The translations under genes and the position numbers were made by a program. Positions 25,862-35,957 of a stretch of DNA of 64,000 nt are shown here, piece by piece. Source of the DNA: Acidilobaceae archaeon (GTDB lineage: Archaea; Thermoproteota; Thermoprotei_A; Sulfolobales; Acidilobaceae). Every line of letters begins with the position of its first letter. Position 1 is the stretch's first letter. Location of the stretch: assembly GCA_027037535.1 (NCBI GenBank), contig JALVZQ010000005.1, forward strand, positions 62,001 through 126,000. Reading direction: 5' to 3'. The notes below the pieces were generated by a model that was not told the origin of the DNA, did not search any database, and saw only the letters and a program-made list of their open reading frames with translations.

Positions 25862-26476
25862 CTAGATTGTCTCTTTTTCTTTCTCCTCTTCTTCGGGCTC
25901 TATTTTTACTGAGAGCTCTTCCTCTACTACTTCGGGTGAGAGCTCGCTCTTCTCCACTTTCTCCCATAGCTCTAGTATCTCTTTTGTTCCCTCGTCTACT
26001 TCTACTTGCATCGCCTCCCTGCCCAGTATCTCGTTTATCTTATCAATGTTTGTCTCGAAGGCCTTGTCCTCGAACTGAACATTGGATAGTGCCTCCATGA
26101 GTTTTTCGGGCTCGATGCTCTTTATCTTCTCCCATATACCTGTCTCCTTTAGCCTGGCCTCCCATTTTTTGAGCCTTATAAGATTGGATAATGCTCTCCT
26201 TTGCTTCATCATCCTGTTGTATTCGCGTAGCTTCATTTTTATCTCGGCGTCGAGATCCTTGATCTTCTCTGCTAGTAGGAGTTTTTCTACGTCGCTCTTA
26301 CCTATTCCCTCCTGGAAGAGCTCCTTCTTTTTCTTCTCTAGCTTCTGTATTTCTTTGCCTATTAGGCTTATCTGGTTCTCGATCCTTATCAGTTCACGCT
26401 CGAGCTCCTCGACTTTGACGCTGTCTATCCAGTCCTTACGGCCAAAAACCCTCTTGAACCTTCCTCCTATACCCAT
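25862..26476 (-). CDS. ESCRT-III-like helical protein (tentative)
   Basis: A 204-residue, almost fully helical protein. A short basic, Gly-containing head (MGIGGRFKRVFGRK) could bind membrane. Residues ~17-115 form a basic coiled-coil hairpin (ELERELIRIENQISLI, then KKKKELFQEG, then KIKDLDAEIKMKLREY). Shorter helices follow (~120-180), and the tail is very acidic with a Pro (SVKIEPEEEE). Basic hairpin, acidic tail and a neighbouring MIT-type AAA ATPase together resemble an ESCRT-III/CdvB protein, with the tail as a candidate MIT-interacting motif. Sequence similarity to Snf7 is not obvious by eye, so an unrelated coiled coil remains possible. The start is ATG at 26476, with GGGTGA upstream. 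Confidence 0.6.
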   Translation of the reverse strand: MGIGGRFKRVFGRKDWIDSVKVEELERELIRIENQISLIGKEIQKLEKKKKELFQEGIGKSDVEKLLLAEKIKDLDAEIKMKLREYNRMMKQRRALSNLIRLKKWEARLKETGIWEKIKSIEPEKLMEALSNVQFEDKAFETNIDKINEILGREAMQVEVDEGTKEILELWEKVEKSELSPEVVEEELSVKIEPEEEEKEKETI

Positions 26477-26502
26477 ACATGTTCACCCATGCTCTCTATA
26501 TT

Positions 26503-26573
26503 GGGGTCTCTCCACTGTGGAGAGATCCCCTTCCGCCCCAGGGGATAACGGTCCCACCTGGGTGCGGGGGATC
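26503..26573 (-). ncRNA. Structured RNA element between two operon genes
   Basis: This 105-base gap inside a minus-strand gene run is GC-rich and strongly self-complementary. Hairpin 1 pairs 26503-26514 with 26518-26530 (12 pairs, one bulge, 3-base loop). Hairpin 2 pairs 26533-26542 with 26557-26567 (10 pairs, one bulge). An alternative 7-pair helix joins GATCCCC 26524-26530 with GGGGATC 26567-26573 and would break hairpin 1. Mutually exclusive helices just upstream of a start codon look like a regulatory leader; an independent small RNA is also possible. Confidence 0.5.
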
Positions 26574-26580
26574 CTCCCAG

Positions 26581-27144
26581 CTATCCGCCCTCTATTATTC
26601 TCTGAAAAGCTTCTTTCGTTAGTTCCCTCTTCCTCCACCGATCCTCGAGTATTCTTAGGACGTCGTAGAGTGATTCGTCGGCGTCTCCCCGGTATAGTTG
26701 GTCGAGTATTTTTCCTAGGTTCTTGAGGGCGCCTTCCTCTTTTAGAGCGATTAGTTTTTCGACAGCGTTTATCCTTAGGTCGAGGAGGTCGTATTCCTCG
26801 TATAGGTCTTCTAGTTCTTTTTCTACTAGGCTGATCTGTCTCTTGAGTCTTTTCTTCTCCCAGTCGCTGGATGTTTTCTCTACCGCCTTCTTCAGGCGTT
26901 GGTATCTATTTTCGAGGGTTCTTATCCTGGTCCTTAGCTGGACTAGCCTAGAGTAGTCGCTGTCAAGCTCTATCTGGGCCTTGTTCTCCTCGCTCATAGT
27001 CTTCCTAAGAGCCCATGTTGTAAAGACAACTATGCTGGCCGCGAATCCCGCCACGCTGCTGTGGAGGTATCCTAGTGCTGGCAGCATCCTCTCATAGGCT
27101 TTCTCGAGGAGCTCCCGGGAGTCTAGCTGGTTTACGCTGGCCAT
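26581..27144 (-). CDS. Membrane-anchored coiled-coil protein
   Basis: A 187-residue protein. After ~25 residues comes one membrane segment (GYLHSSVAGFAASIVVFTTW, about 25-45), then a long charged coiled coil (about 55-135, with ENRYQRLKKAVEK and KRQISLVEKELEDLYEEYD) and a short helical C-terminus. There is no enzyme motif. It could be the membrane anchor or scaffold for the soluble coiled-coil and ATPase proteins encoded downstream. The start at 27144 lies 15 bases after the stop of the 600-residue protein gene, so these are co-transcribed. Confidence 0.7.
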   Translation of the reverse strand: MASVNQLDSRELLEKAYERMLPALGYLHSSVAGFAASIVVFTTWALRKTMSEENKAQIELDSDYSRLVQLRTRIRTLENRYQRLKKAVEKTSSDWEKKRLKRQISLVEKELEDLYEEYDLLDLRINAVEKLIALKEEGALKNLGKILDQLYRGDADESLYDVLRILEDRWRKRELTKEAFQRIIEGG

Positions 27145-27159
27145 CGTCCTCTACCCCTA

Positions 27160-28962
27160 TTATAGTTTGTCTTTCTCGTAGAAGAACGCTTTTGAGCCCT
27201 TATCGGATAATAGTACTTTGCCCAGTCCCTCTTCTTCTGCCTTGGAGACAGCTCTGGAGACTATTTCTAGATCCTCTCCTGTCGCCTCCATTATCTCGTC
27301 TAGTAGTAGGAATGGTGCTGCTGGACTGTTGATTAATGCCCTATCCTTGGCCTCGTCGGACGAGAGGTACTCTATTACTTTCCTTATCTTTTCTTCTGGG
27401 AGCCGTGGATCCGCTATGTGCTTATTGGCTATTGCTGCCTCGTCCCTAGTATTATAGTATAGTACTCCCCTAACCGGGTCCACGAGGTAGAGGGTTAAGT
27501 ATCCTGATGCGAAGTTTATCGATGAATCACTGCTCTCAACTAGTGCCTTAGCTTTTTCCGTGAAGCCTGTGGGGCTACTAATCACTAGTACATGGTAGTA
27601 TTCCTCCTTGCCCGCCTCCTGTATCTTGTTCTCCAGTATCTCCATTACTTCGCCGAGAGTGGCTGGCTTGTTGTCCCAGCCCTTCTCCTCGTAGGCATCT
27701 CTGTGTACTAGGGTTACCGCGTCTACTACGATGTCCTTCTTCTTGAATATTACTCCTTTTAGCAGTTGTAGCTGTACTCCTTTGCCCTGGGGTCTTCCCT
27801 CGCCGTGGATGCTGTAGAATATCTTCTTCGACCATTTAACGTTCCTAGACCCTCCCCTCACCGGATCATATATAACGGTGCCTCCTCCCAGCTTCCTGAG
27901 AAGCCTCTCTACGAGGGCGTTCTCGAGGGCCCATGCCTCGTCCCTGCTGACTAGGTTGCCCTCCACTCTTCCCTCTAGGCCTGACCTGAGCTCCTCCAGC
28001 TTCTCCTCTAGGGCCTCCTTCTCAGCCTTCAATACTATTATTGTAGACTTGTACTCGTTCAAGAGATCTTCTAACTCCTTAACCCTGGCCCTGAGCGCCT
28101 CTATCTCGGCCTCTATTATCTCCCGGGCATTAGACGACTCTGAATACTTCCTCTTCAATGATTCTAGCTCTTGCTCCTTCTCCGCAAGCTTCTTCTTGGC
28201 CTCCTCGAGCTCCTTCACGAGGCCCTCTATCTTATCGAGCGCTTTCTCCCTGGCCTCTAATGCTTCCTCTAGCGACTCGCTCGACGCTAGGAAGGGCTCT
28301 ATCTGTTGTACCTGCTTGCTTGACTCTTCTAGGATCCTTGAGGCCTCTCTCCTAGCTTCGCCGGCCTCTAATGCTTTCTTGACGGCCTCCTCGATCTCCT
28401 GTATGAATACTGTGAGGGGCTTCTTCTTAATGTACTTGACCACGGCCTCCTCAATCTTCTGCCTCCTCTCCTTATACTTGTCTGCGAGGGCTAGGGCAAG
28501 GGCCCCCATAAGGTTGGTCCACTTCGTGTCTAGCATGTGGTAGCCTCTCTCATAGTATTTCTTCACCATCTCGTAGACTTTTCCCTCCCTCCTCTCTATG
28601 AATTCAACAAGGTCATCCACGCTGAGGAAGTCTATCTCCTTTAGGTCCTCGAGGTCGAAGAGCACCTGGTACTCCTCCTCGGAGAACCTCCCAGTAACCT
28701 CCGGTAGCTCCTCCCCGTTCACCTTGAAGCTGGCTGCAAGCATTAACTGGGCAAGCCTATACTTGCCACGTATCAGTCTATCTATCTCTCTATCAAACCT
28801 GTACGCGCACTCCCTGATGTACCTGGAATACTGTGCCTTGATCTCGTTCCAGAACTCGAGACGCTCCTCGAAACTGTATCCTCGGGAGAGACCAGCTAGG
28901 TCCTCCCTTAGCACCAGGTCTACTAGTCCAAGGATACTCTCACGATCACATGTCTCCTGCAT
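27160..28962 (-). CDS. Large coiled-coil protein with unassigned C-terminal alpha/beta domain
   Basis: A 600-residue protein in three parts. Residues 1-190 are helical and charged. About 190-345 is a continuous coiled coil (repeats such as EELEEAKKKLAEKEQELESL). About 345-530 is an alpha/beta domain with GTVIYDPVRGG, IVVDAVTLVH, YYHVLVISSPTGF and LYLVDPVRGVLYY strands, reminiscent of a nuclease-like or Rossmann-like core. The last ~65 residues look like a winged helix (LLDEIMEATGEDLEIVSRAVSKAEEEG). I do not recognise the family. It overlaps the 176-residue gene upstream by 17 bases. It could be a cytoplasmic adaptor of the AAA/FHA set. Confidence 0.7.
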   Translation of the reverse strand: MQETCDRESILGLVDLVLREDLAGLSRGYSFEERLEFWNEIKAQYSRYIRECAYRFDREIDRLIRGKYRLAQLMLAASFKVNGEELPEVTGRFSEEEYQVLFDLEDLKEIDFLSVDDLVEFIERREGKVYEMVKKYYERGYHMLDTKWTNLMGALALALADKYKERRQKIEEAVVKYIKKKPLTVFIQEIEEAVKKALEAGEARREASRILEESSKQVQQIEPFLASSESLEEALEAREKALDKIEGLVKELEEAKKKLAEKEQELESLKRKYSESSNAREIIEAEIEALRARVKELEDLLNEYKSTIIVLKAEKEALEEKLEELRSGLEGRVEGNLVSRDEAWALENALVERLLRKLGGGTVIYDPVRGGSRNVKWSKKIFYSIHGEGRPQGKGVQLQLLKGVIFKKKDIVVDAVTLVHRDAYEEKGWDNKPATLGEVMEILENKIQEAGKEEYYHVLVISSPTGFTEKAKALVESSDSSINFASGYLTLYLVDPVRGVLYYNTRDEAAIANKHIADPRLPEEKIRKVIEYLSSDEAKDRALINSPAAPFLLLDEIMEATGEDLEIVSRAVSKAEEEGLGKVLLSDKGSKAFFYEKDKL

Positions 28963-29476
28963 GCCTCACATCCCCCAGGAGCCCTAGCTCCTCGACAAGA
29001 CTGGAAACAACTCTCCCATGGGCGGGATCGAAGCCCTCGACAAAAACCCTAATAATACTGCCCCCTCCACGGGGATACACGCTGATCCTGACACGCGCGT
29101 ATCCTCCACGAGGCCTAACAACATACTCCCTAACACCCCGGGTCTCGCTCACCAAGCCTCCCCGGAGCCGGGCCATGATAAGCCCAATAGCCCCCCATAC
29201 CTCCCTCTCCGGGAGACTAGTATATGCCTCGATAGTACTCCTCTTCTCCTCGACCTCCACATCAGGCTCTGCCAGCCTATAGATAGAGATCTTCTCCCTT
29301 GGAAGACGAGAATAGAGCTCCTCCACCAAGCGACTAACCATCTCTCTATCGCCCTCAAGCAAAAGAACCGTGCCAGAGGGCCGTACAGCCTTAACCTTAT
29401 CCTTGTACCTGTCAACCACGTATTCCAGCCTTTTACGCTCCGCCTCATCAGTATACTTCACTATCAACAAGTACAA
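28946..29476 (-). CDS. Uncharacterised protein, first gene of the AAA/FHA run
   Basis: A 176-residue mixed alpha/beta protein (MYLLIVKYTDEAERKRLEYV start; later RVRISVYPRGGG and IIRVFVEGFDPAHG). No known domain or catalytic motif is recognised; the two halves each look like a small alpha/beta unit. The start is TTG at 29476 with a purine-rich GGAAGGGG immediately before it. The 3' end overlaps the following coiled-coil gene by 17 bases. As the first of six closely packed genes it marks the promoter end of the run; the 220 bases upstream are A-rich and could hold that promoter. Confidence 0.6.
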   Translation of the reverse strand: MYLLIVKYTDEAERKRLEYVVDRYKDKVKAVRPSGTVLLLEGDREMVSRLVEELYSRLPREKISIYRLAEPDVEVEEKRSTIEAYTSLPEREVWGAIGLIMARLRGGLVSETRGVREYVVRPRGGYARVRISVYPRGGGSIIRVFVEGFDPAHGRVVSSLVEELGLLGDVRHAGDM

Positions 29477-29699
29477 GCCCCTTCCAACCCCACTATTATC
29501 TAGTATCGGAGTATCCTAATAAATCTTCCGGAAACGGAGAAAAACAGAAACCCTCCAAAGAAGAGAATCAACAGAAAAATATGAAAAACGGAAAATCGTC
29601 TAAGAAACAATCCCATAACTCCACACATAACTATTCGTGAGGAAAAATAGGAAAACAACGAGGAACCAACTATAACTATCCAGATATTAATAGTTTTCA

Positions 29700-32600
29700 T
29701 TATAAAGATCCTGTGAGCCTAGAGTATATTTTTGCTAGCCTGTCTAGTACTATCTCTATTCCTGGCCTTTCGAGCGGGTCTTCTCTAAGCATAGATTCTA
29801 ATAGGCCGCGGAGATCCGCGTCCTCTACCTTGGATAGTCCCTCCCTAGCAACGGGGTCTCCTGCGTTTTCTCCGTCTATCGTGGAGCCTGTAAGTAGGTA
29901 GAGTAGGAGGTTTCCTAGCAGGTAGACGTCTATCCTGTTCTCGACCCCGTGTTGTTTTGCCCTTTCCCGTAGCTCCTTGTAGACTTGTTCTGGCGCCCTG
30001 AATCCTACGGTATAGCCTAGTCTGGAGAGTGGGTTATGGGTGGAGAGCAAGTGTACTATTCCGCTGAAATCTCCTAGCTTAGCAGTATTGTCGGATAAGA
30101 ATACGTTGTTTGGCTTAACGTCGCCGTGAACAATGCCCCGGCTGTGAATGTATCTCAGTGCCTCTCCTATCTGGAGCCCCACAAGCACTACGTCCCTAGG
30201 CGAGGGCTCCCAGCCATGCCATAGCTGCCATGCCAGTGTTCCCTGGTTAGCGTATTCATATACTAGTAGCGGTATCTTGGTAGAATATGCTAGCAGCCTT
30301 ACAATGCCGGGATGATTGAGTCTCTGGAGATCCTTAGCCCTAGAGATGATCTCTTCTAACAACTTGGAAGGTACAGTTGGAACATCGTCTCCTCCCTCGA
30401 TTACAGCTCGTAGATTAGAGGGGACCTTGAAAACGACATTCTCTCCATTACCGTTACTACACTTGTAGGCGCAGCCCCAGCCCCCGCAGCCAAGTAGACA
30501 GCAATTCCATGTTCTAGCATAGCCTGTCTCGGGAGCGAATAATACTTCTCCCCTCACCCGGTAGAACTCTTTACCTCGGCAACCATATCCTTCCCGAAGA
30601 CCAGTAATCTTCTCCTTGTAGGCCCAGCCCGCAACACCAGCTCCAATGTTAACGTCTAGAGTAGGGGGAAGAAGAACAGGCTGGCTACCCCCATCACTCT
30701 TATCTACCGCTACTTGTGGCGGGGCACTGCTCGGAGGCCTTAGACGCCTGGCCACCAGTACTATGCCTACACCGGCAACAGATGCCAAGGCAACAACCAT
30801 TAATACTGAAGAGATATTGCTCGTGTATCCCGTGTTTTCTCCCAGTAGCGTTGTAGATGTAGACTGTTCGCCTAAAGTACTCGTCCCCGTCTCCTGGGTC
30901 GCTGTCGTAGGCGATGGATACATTGGGGAAGTCGTCATAGAAGGCATGGGCATTGAGAGTATAACAGGGCTTCCCTGCTGCAGGGTCACAACGGTAGTGT
31001 TCACAAGAATATTGTCGGGTCCGTACACCCTAAGTATATATTCTCCAGGTACACCGTATATCGTTATACTGTCCCCTTCGGTAATGTTAAAGTTCTTGGA
31101 TCCTCCTGGCCATTCGACGACTAGGGAACCGTTAACCGGGGAGTTAACAACCAATACTCCCAGTCTAGACAAGAAATCACTCAAACCAACACTAACAAGA
31201 GAAGACTGCCCAGCAGACAAGGATACCTCTTGGCTAACCGGGTGATCCCGATAATAGCCCACTACATCTCCAACAACAGTCCCTGGAAGACTAACAGGAA
31301 TAGCATCCGCCACATAACTACCCGGCGCAGCCCATACGTCAATACTCGAGTTATCTACAACAACAGTATATTGGCCACTATCCCACGATAATGAAAACGC
31401 CACATAAACATTAGTAGCCTCGAGAATGAGTTGGCCGAGGAGCGTGGTTTGGTTTTCTACTAGATTTGTTAAATCAATTATTTCCATGTTCTCAGTATAT
31501 ATTGTTGTTGCATAGGTAGTGTTTAGTCCTATATCGGGCTGGATAGCTACTCTCACTAGGTATTCGCCGGGGTCAACATAAACATATCGAGGCTCTTCTC
31601 CAAGCACAAATGTAGCATTGTATCCTGTAACAGGATTATAAAGATTGACAGAACCCCTCAACCCCCCAATCATCCCCGTAGACGGAACAACAAAAATCGA
31701 AAAAGGACCAAGACCAAACACAAACACCCTTCCTATTTCCTGTGTACCATTAGTAATTGTTCCGCCATAAGCCAGGACTTTTCCTGACGGATTCCAAGAT
31801 GTTGTATAAGTAATGCTAGCAATTTTATCCATATAGATAATACTACCGTCCTGGACGTCAAACAAATATATATAACCTGTTCTTGTTGAGGCAGAAATCA
31901 TTGTTCCCTGGCTATTAAATTCGACGTCCATCACAGGGTTATTTAGATCTTGCGTACTCCAGATAACTGATCCTGTATTAGCATTCAATAAGTAGACTCC
32001 GTCGAACCAGCCGTAATAGGTGGAATCCACTCCAGCCACTATTAATTCTCCGTTCTTATTCCAATCAATACCATCTACCCATCCATTAAGATCCTCTGTC
32101 TCCCAAACAAGCTGGCCTGTATTAAAGTCAAACACATATACTTTACCCGGACTACTTGTACTAGCCGCTATCCTTTCGCCATCAGGGCTCCAAACGACAT
32201 CCCTAACCCAGTCACCAAGATTCTGACTCCTCCAGAGTAACTGCCAATTGCTTGTATCAAACACATCAATATAACCGAAGTCCCCGGTGACCGCTAACCT
32301 ACTACCATCAGGGCTCCAAGCAACGGAAAGAACATGCTGAGAGTAATCTCTGGTCCATATTATGCTTCCGTTTGAAGCGTTAAGAACAACTACCTGTTGC
32401 TCATAACTAACTGCCACCGCAATTCTACTACTATCAGGGCTCCAAGCTAGATAACCGATTCTTCCTAGGAGAGGACTCCTCCAAATAAGTGATCCATTTG
32501 CACCGTTAAATACATAGACATATCCTGAGCCAGTATCTGTTTGCCAGAAGCCGACTGCGATTCTACTTCCGTCAGGGCTCCAAGCTATTCTCCTAACTAA

Positions 32601-32744
32601 GACTCCTAGATCTTTGCTCCATACCGGTGTAAGCTGTACCTGTTGCTGAGCTATGGTTGGTATGGATACTACAAAACTGATAGAGGATATTAATGATAGG
32701 AGCATTAGTATGGCGCTAAGCTTATATCTGCTTGGACTATCCAC
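29700..32744 (-). CDS. Transmembrane receptor kinase: WD40 propeller - TM - Ser/Thr kinase
   Basis: About 1014 residues from GTG 32744, which follows AAAGGGG; a GTG 12 codons upstream is less likely. A signal peptide (residues ~8-30, ending IAQQQ) is followed by seven WD-type blades (AWSPDGSRIA and variants to about residue 325), which can close into one propeller outside the cell. Beta domains with PGEY repeats follow (~330-620), then a Ser/Thr-rich stalk, one membrane span (VLMVVALASVAGVGIVLVA, ~650-670) and a cytoplasmic kinase. The kinase has the Cys-rich loop CCLLGCGGWGCAYKC (748-762), Lys773, HGDVKPNN with Asp875, and DFS (892-894). This is a complete one-piece receptor kinase. The ligand is unknown; the FHA protein downstream is a plausible reader of its product. 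Confidence 0.88.
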   Translation of the reverse strand: MDSPSRYKLSAILMLLSLISSISFVVSIPTIAQQQVQLTPVWSKDLGVLVRRIAWSPDGSRIAVGFWQTDTGSGYVYVFNGANGSLIWRSPLLGRIGYLAWSPDSSRIAVAVSYEQQVVVLNASNGSIIWTRDYSQHVLSVAWSPDGSRLAVTGDFGYIDVFDTSNWQLLWRSQNLGDWVRDVVWSPDGERIAASTSSPGKVYVFDFNTGQLVWETEDLNGWVDGIDWNKNGELIVAGVDSTYYGWFDGVYLLNANTGSVIWSTQDLNNPVMDVEFNSQGTMISASTRTGYIYLFDVQDGSIIYMDKIASITYTTSWNPSGKVLAYGGTITNGTQEIGRVFVFGLGPFSIFVVPSTGMIGGLRGSVNLYNPVTGYNATFVLGEEPRYVYVDPGEYLVRVAIQPDIGLNTTYATTIYTENMEIIDLTNLVENQTTLLGQLILEATNVYVAFSLSWDSGQYTVVVDNSSIDVWAAPGSYVADAIPVSLPGTVVGDVVGYYRDHPVSQEVSLSAGQSSLVSVGLSDFLSRLGVLVVNSPVNGSLVVEWPGGSKNFNITEGDSITIYGVPGEYILRVYGPDNILVNTTVVTLQQGSPVILSMPMPSMTTSPMYPSPTTATQETGTSTLGEQSTSTTLLGENTGYTSNISSVLMVVALASVAGVGIVLVARRLRPPSSAPPQVAVDKSDGGSQPVLLPPTLDVNIGAGVAGWAYKEKITGLREGYGCRGKEFYRVRGEVLFAPETGYARTWNCCLLGCGGWGCAYKCSNGNGENVVFKVPSNLRAVIEGGDDVPTVPSKLLEEIISRAKDLQRLNHPGIVRLLAYSTKIPLLVYEYANQGTLAWQLWHGWEPSPRDVVLVGLQIGEALRYIHSRGIVHGDVKPNNVFLSDNTAKLGDFSGIVHLLSTHNPLSRLGYTVGFRAPEQVYKELRERAKQHGVENRIDVYLLGNLLLYLLTGSTIDGENAGDPVAREGLSKVEDADLRGLLESMLREDPLERPGIEIVLDRLAKIYSRLTGSL
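31131..31148. repeat. GTTAAC-CGGGGA-GTTAAC, copy 3 of the palindromic element
   Basis: The 18-base core is identical to the copy at 7803-7820, here inside the receptor kinase gene. The plus strand becomes A/C-rich to its right (to about 31430); its left side is not clearly G/T-rich. Confidence 0.5.
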
Positions 32745-32804
32745 TAGTATTACCCCTTTAACAAAAACTAGTATTATCACATAAATCTAGATCAACAAAT
32801 GAAC

Positions 32805-33344
32805 CTAATTAAAGATTTCCTTATTCGTTTTCTGTAGGAGTTCTGCATAGCTTTGTGTTATTGGTTGTCCTTTTATTTCTAGGATTTCTGCTGTTTCAAA
32901 GAGTGTTTCTGTGCTTGTTGCTTCTGGGTATAGTTCTAGTTCGATGTAGCATCCTAGTTGTTCTACTTGGTCGAGTGTTATTAGGGTTTCCTTGTACCTG
33001 TAGTATTCTCGTTGTTTCTTTACTGTTATTGCTATTTGGAATCCTAGCTTGTATAGTAGGTTTAGGATGTTCTCGTCGTGTACTTCTACGTTTATTTCTT
33101 CTCTTTCTTTTATTGTTTTCCCGGTTCTTGGCCCTTTGTATGTTAGTGATTCTATTTTTCCGTTTGTTATTCTTAGTCGTAGGGCTTCGTCTGTTTCTCG
33201 GAGGTCTCGGCATGGGTGTTGGAGGTAGTGGTCTGTTTCATGTTGGGTTTTTAGGTGTATTGCTCCTGCTTGTTCTAGTTTTTTCTTGATTGTTTCTATG
33301 TCTTTGCAGTCTATCTTGTATTTTATTTCTTTCTCGACTGGCAT
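32805..33344 (-). CDS. CYTH-domain protein (class IV adenylate cyclase / triphosphate tunnel family)
   Basis: A 179-residue single-domain CYTH protein, the usual size of archaeal CyaB-like proteins. The signature EKEIKYKI (ExExK-type) is at the N-terminus, followed by ETDHYLQHP, ALRLRI, LTYKGPR and KQREYY, and late in the protein YIELEL: the charged residues that line the triphosphate tunnel. Members act as adenylate cyclases, thiamine-triphosphatases or inorganic triphosphatases with Mg2+ or Mn2+; the substrate cannot be read from the sequence. It is on the same strand as the receptor kinase, 61 bases upstream of its start. Confidence 0.85.
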   Translation of the reverse strand: MPVEKEIKYKIDCKDIETIKKKLEQAGAIHLKTQHETDHYLQHPCRDLRETDEALRLRITNGKIESLTYKGPRTGKTIKEREEINVEVHDENILNLLYKLGFQIAITVKKQREYYRYKETLITLDQVEQLGCYIELELYPEATSTETLFETAEILEIKGQPITQSYAELLQKTNKEIFN

Positions 33345-33473
33345 GGTTAGTTGTCCCTTGGTATGAAGAGAATTCTCCGCCGTATATAGGATTGTGGGGA
33401 GTTTATTGTTGTTTTCTTGGGGAGGAAAAGAGGTATACGGTGTAAGGGTCTCTGGGTGTGGGGCTGGTCTTGG

Positions 33474-35957
<2,484 letters not shown>

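Noticed and set aside
25867-28987. Long Ser/Leu-rich plus-strand open frames opposite the coiled-coil genes
   Set aside because: They are antisense shadows of Glu/Lys-rich coiled-coil genes (26082-26726, 27878-28543 and others).
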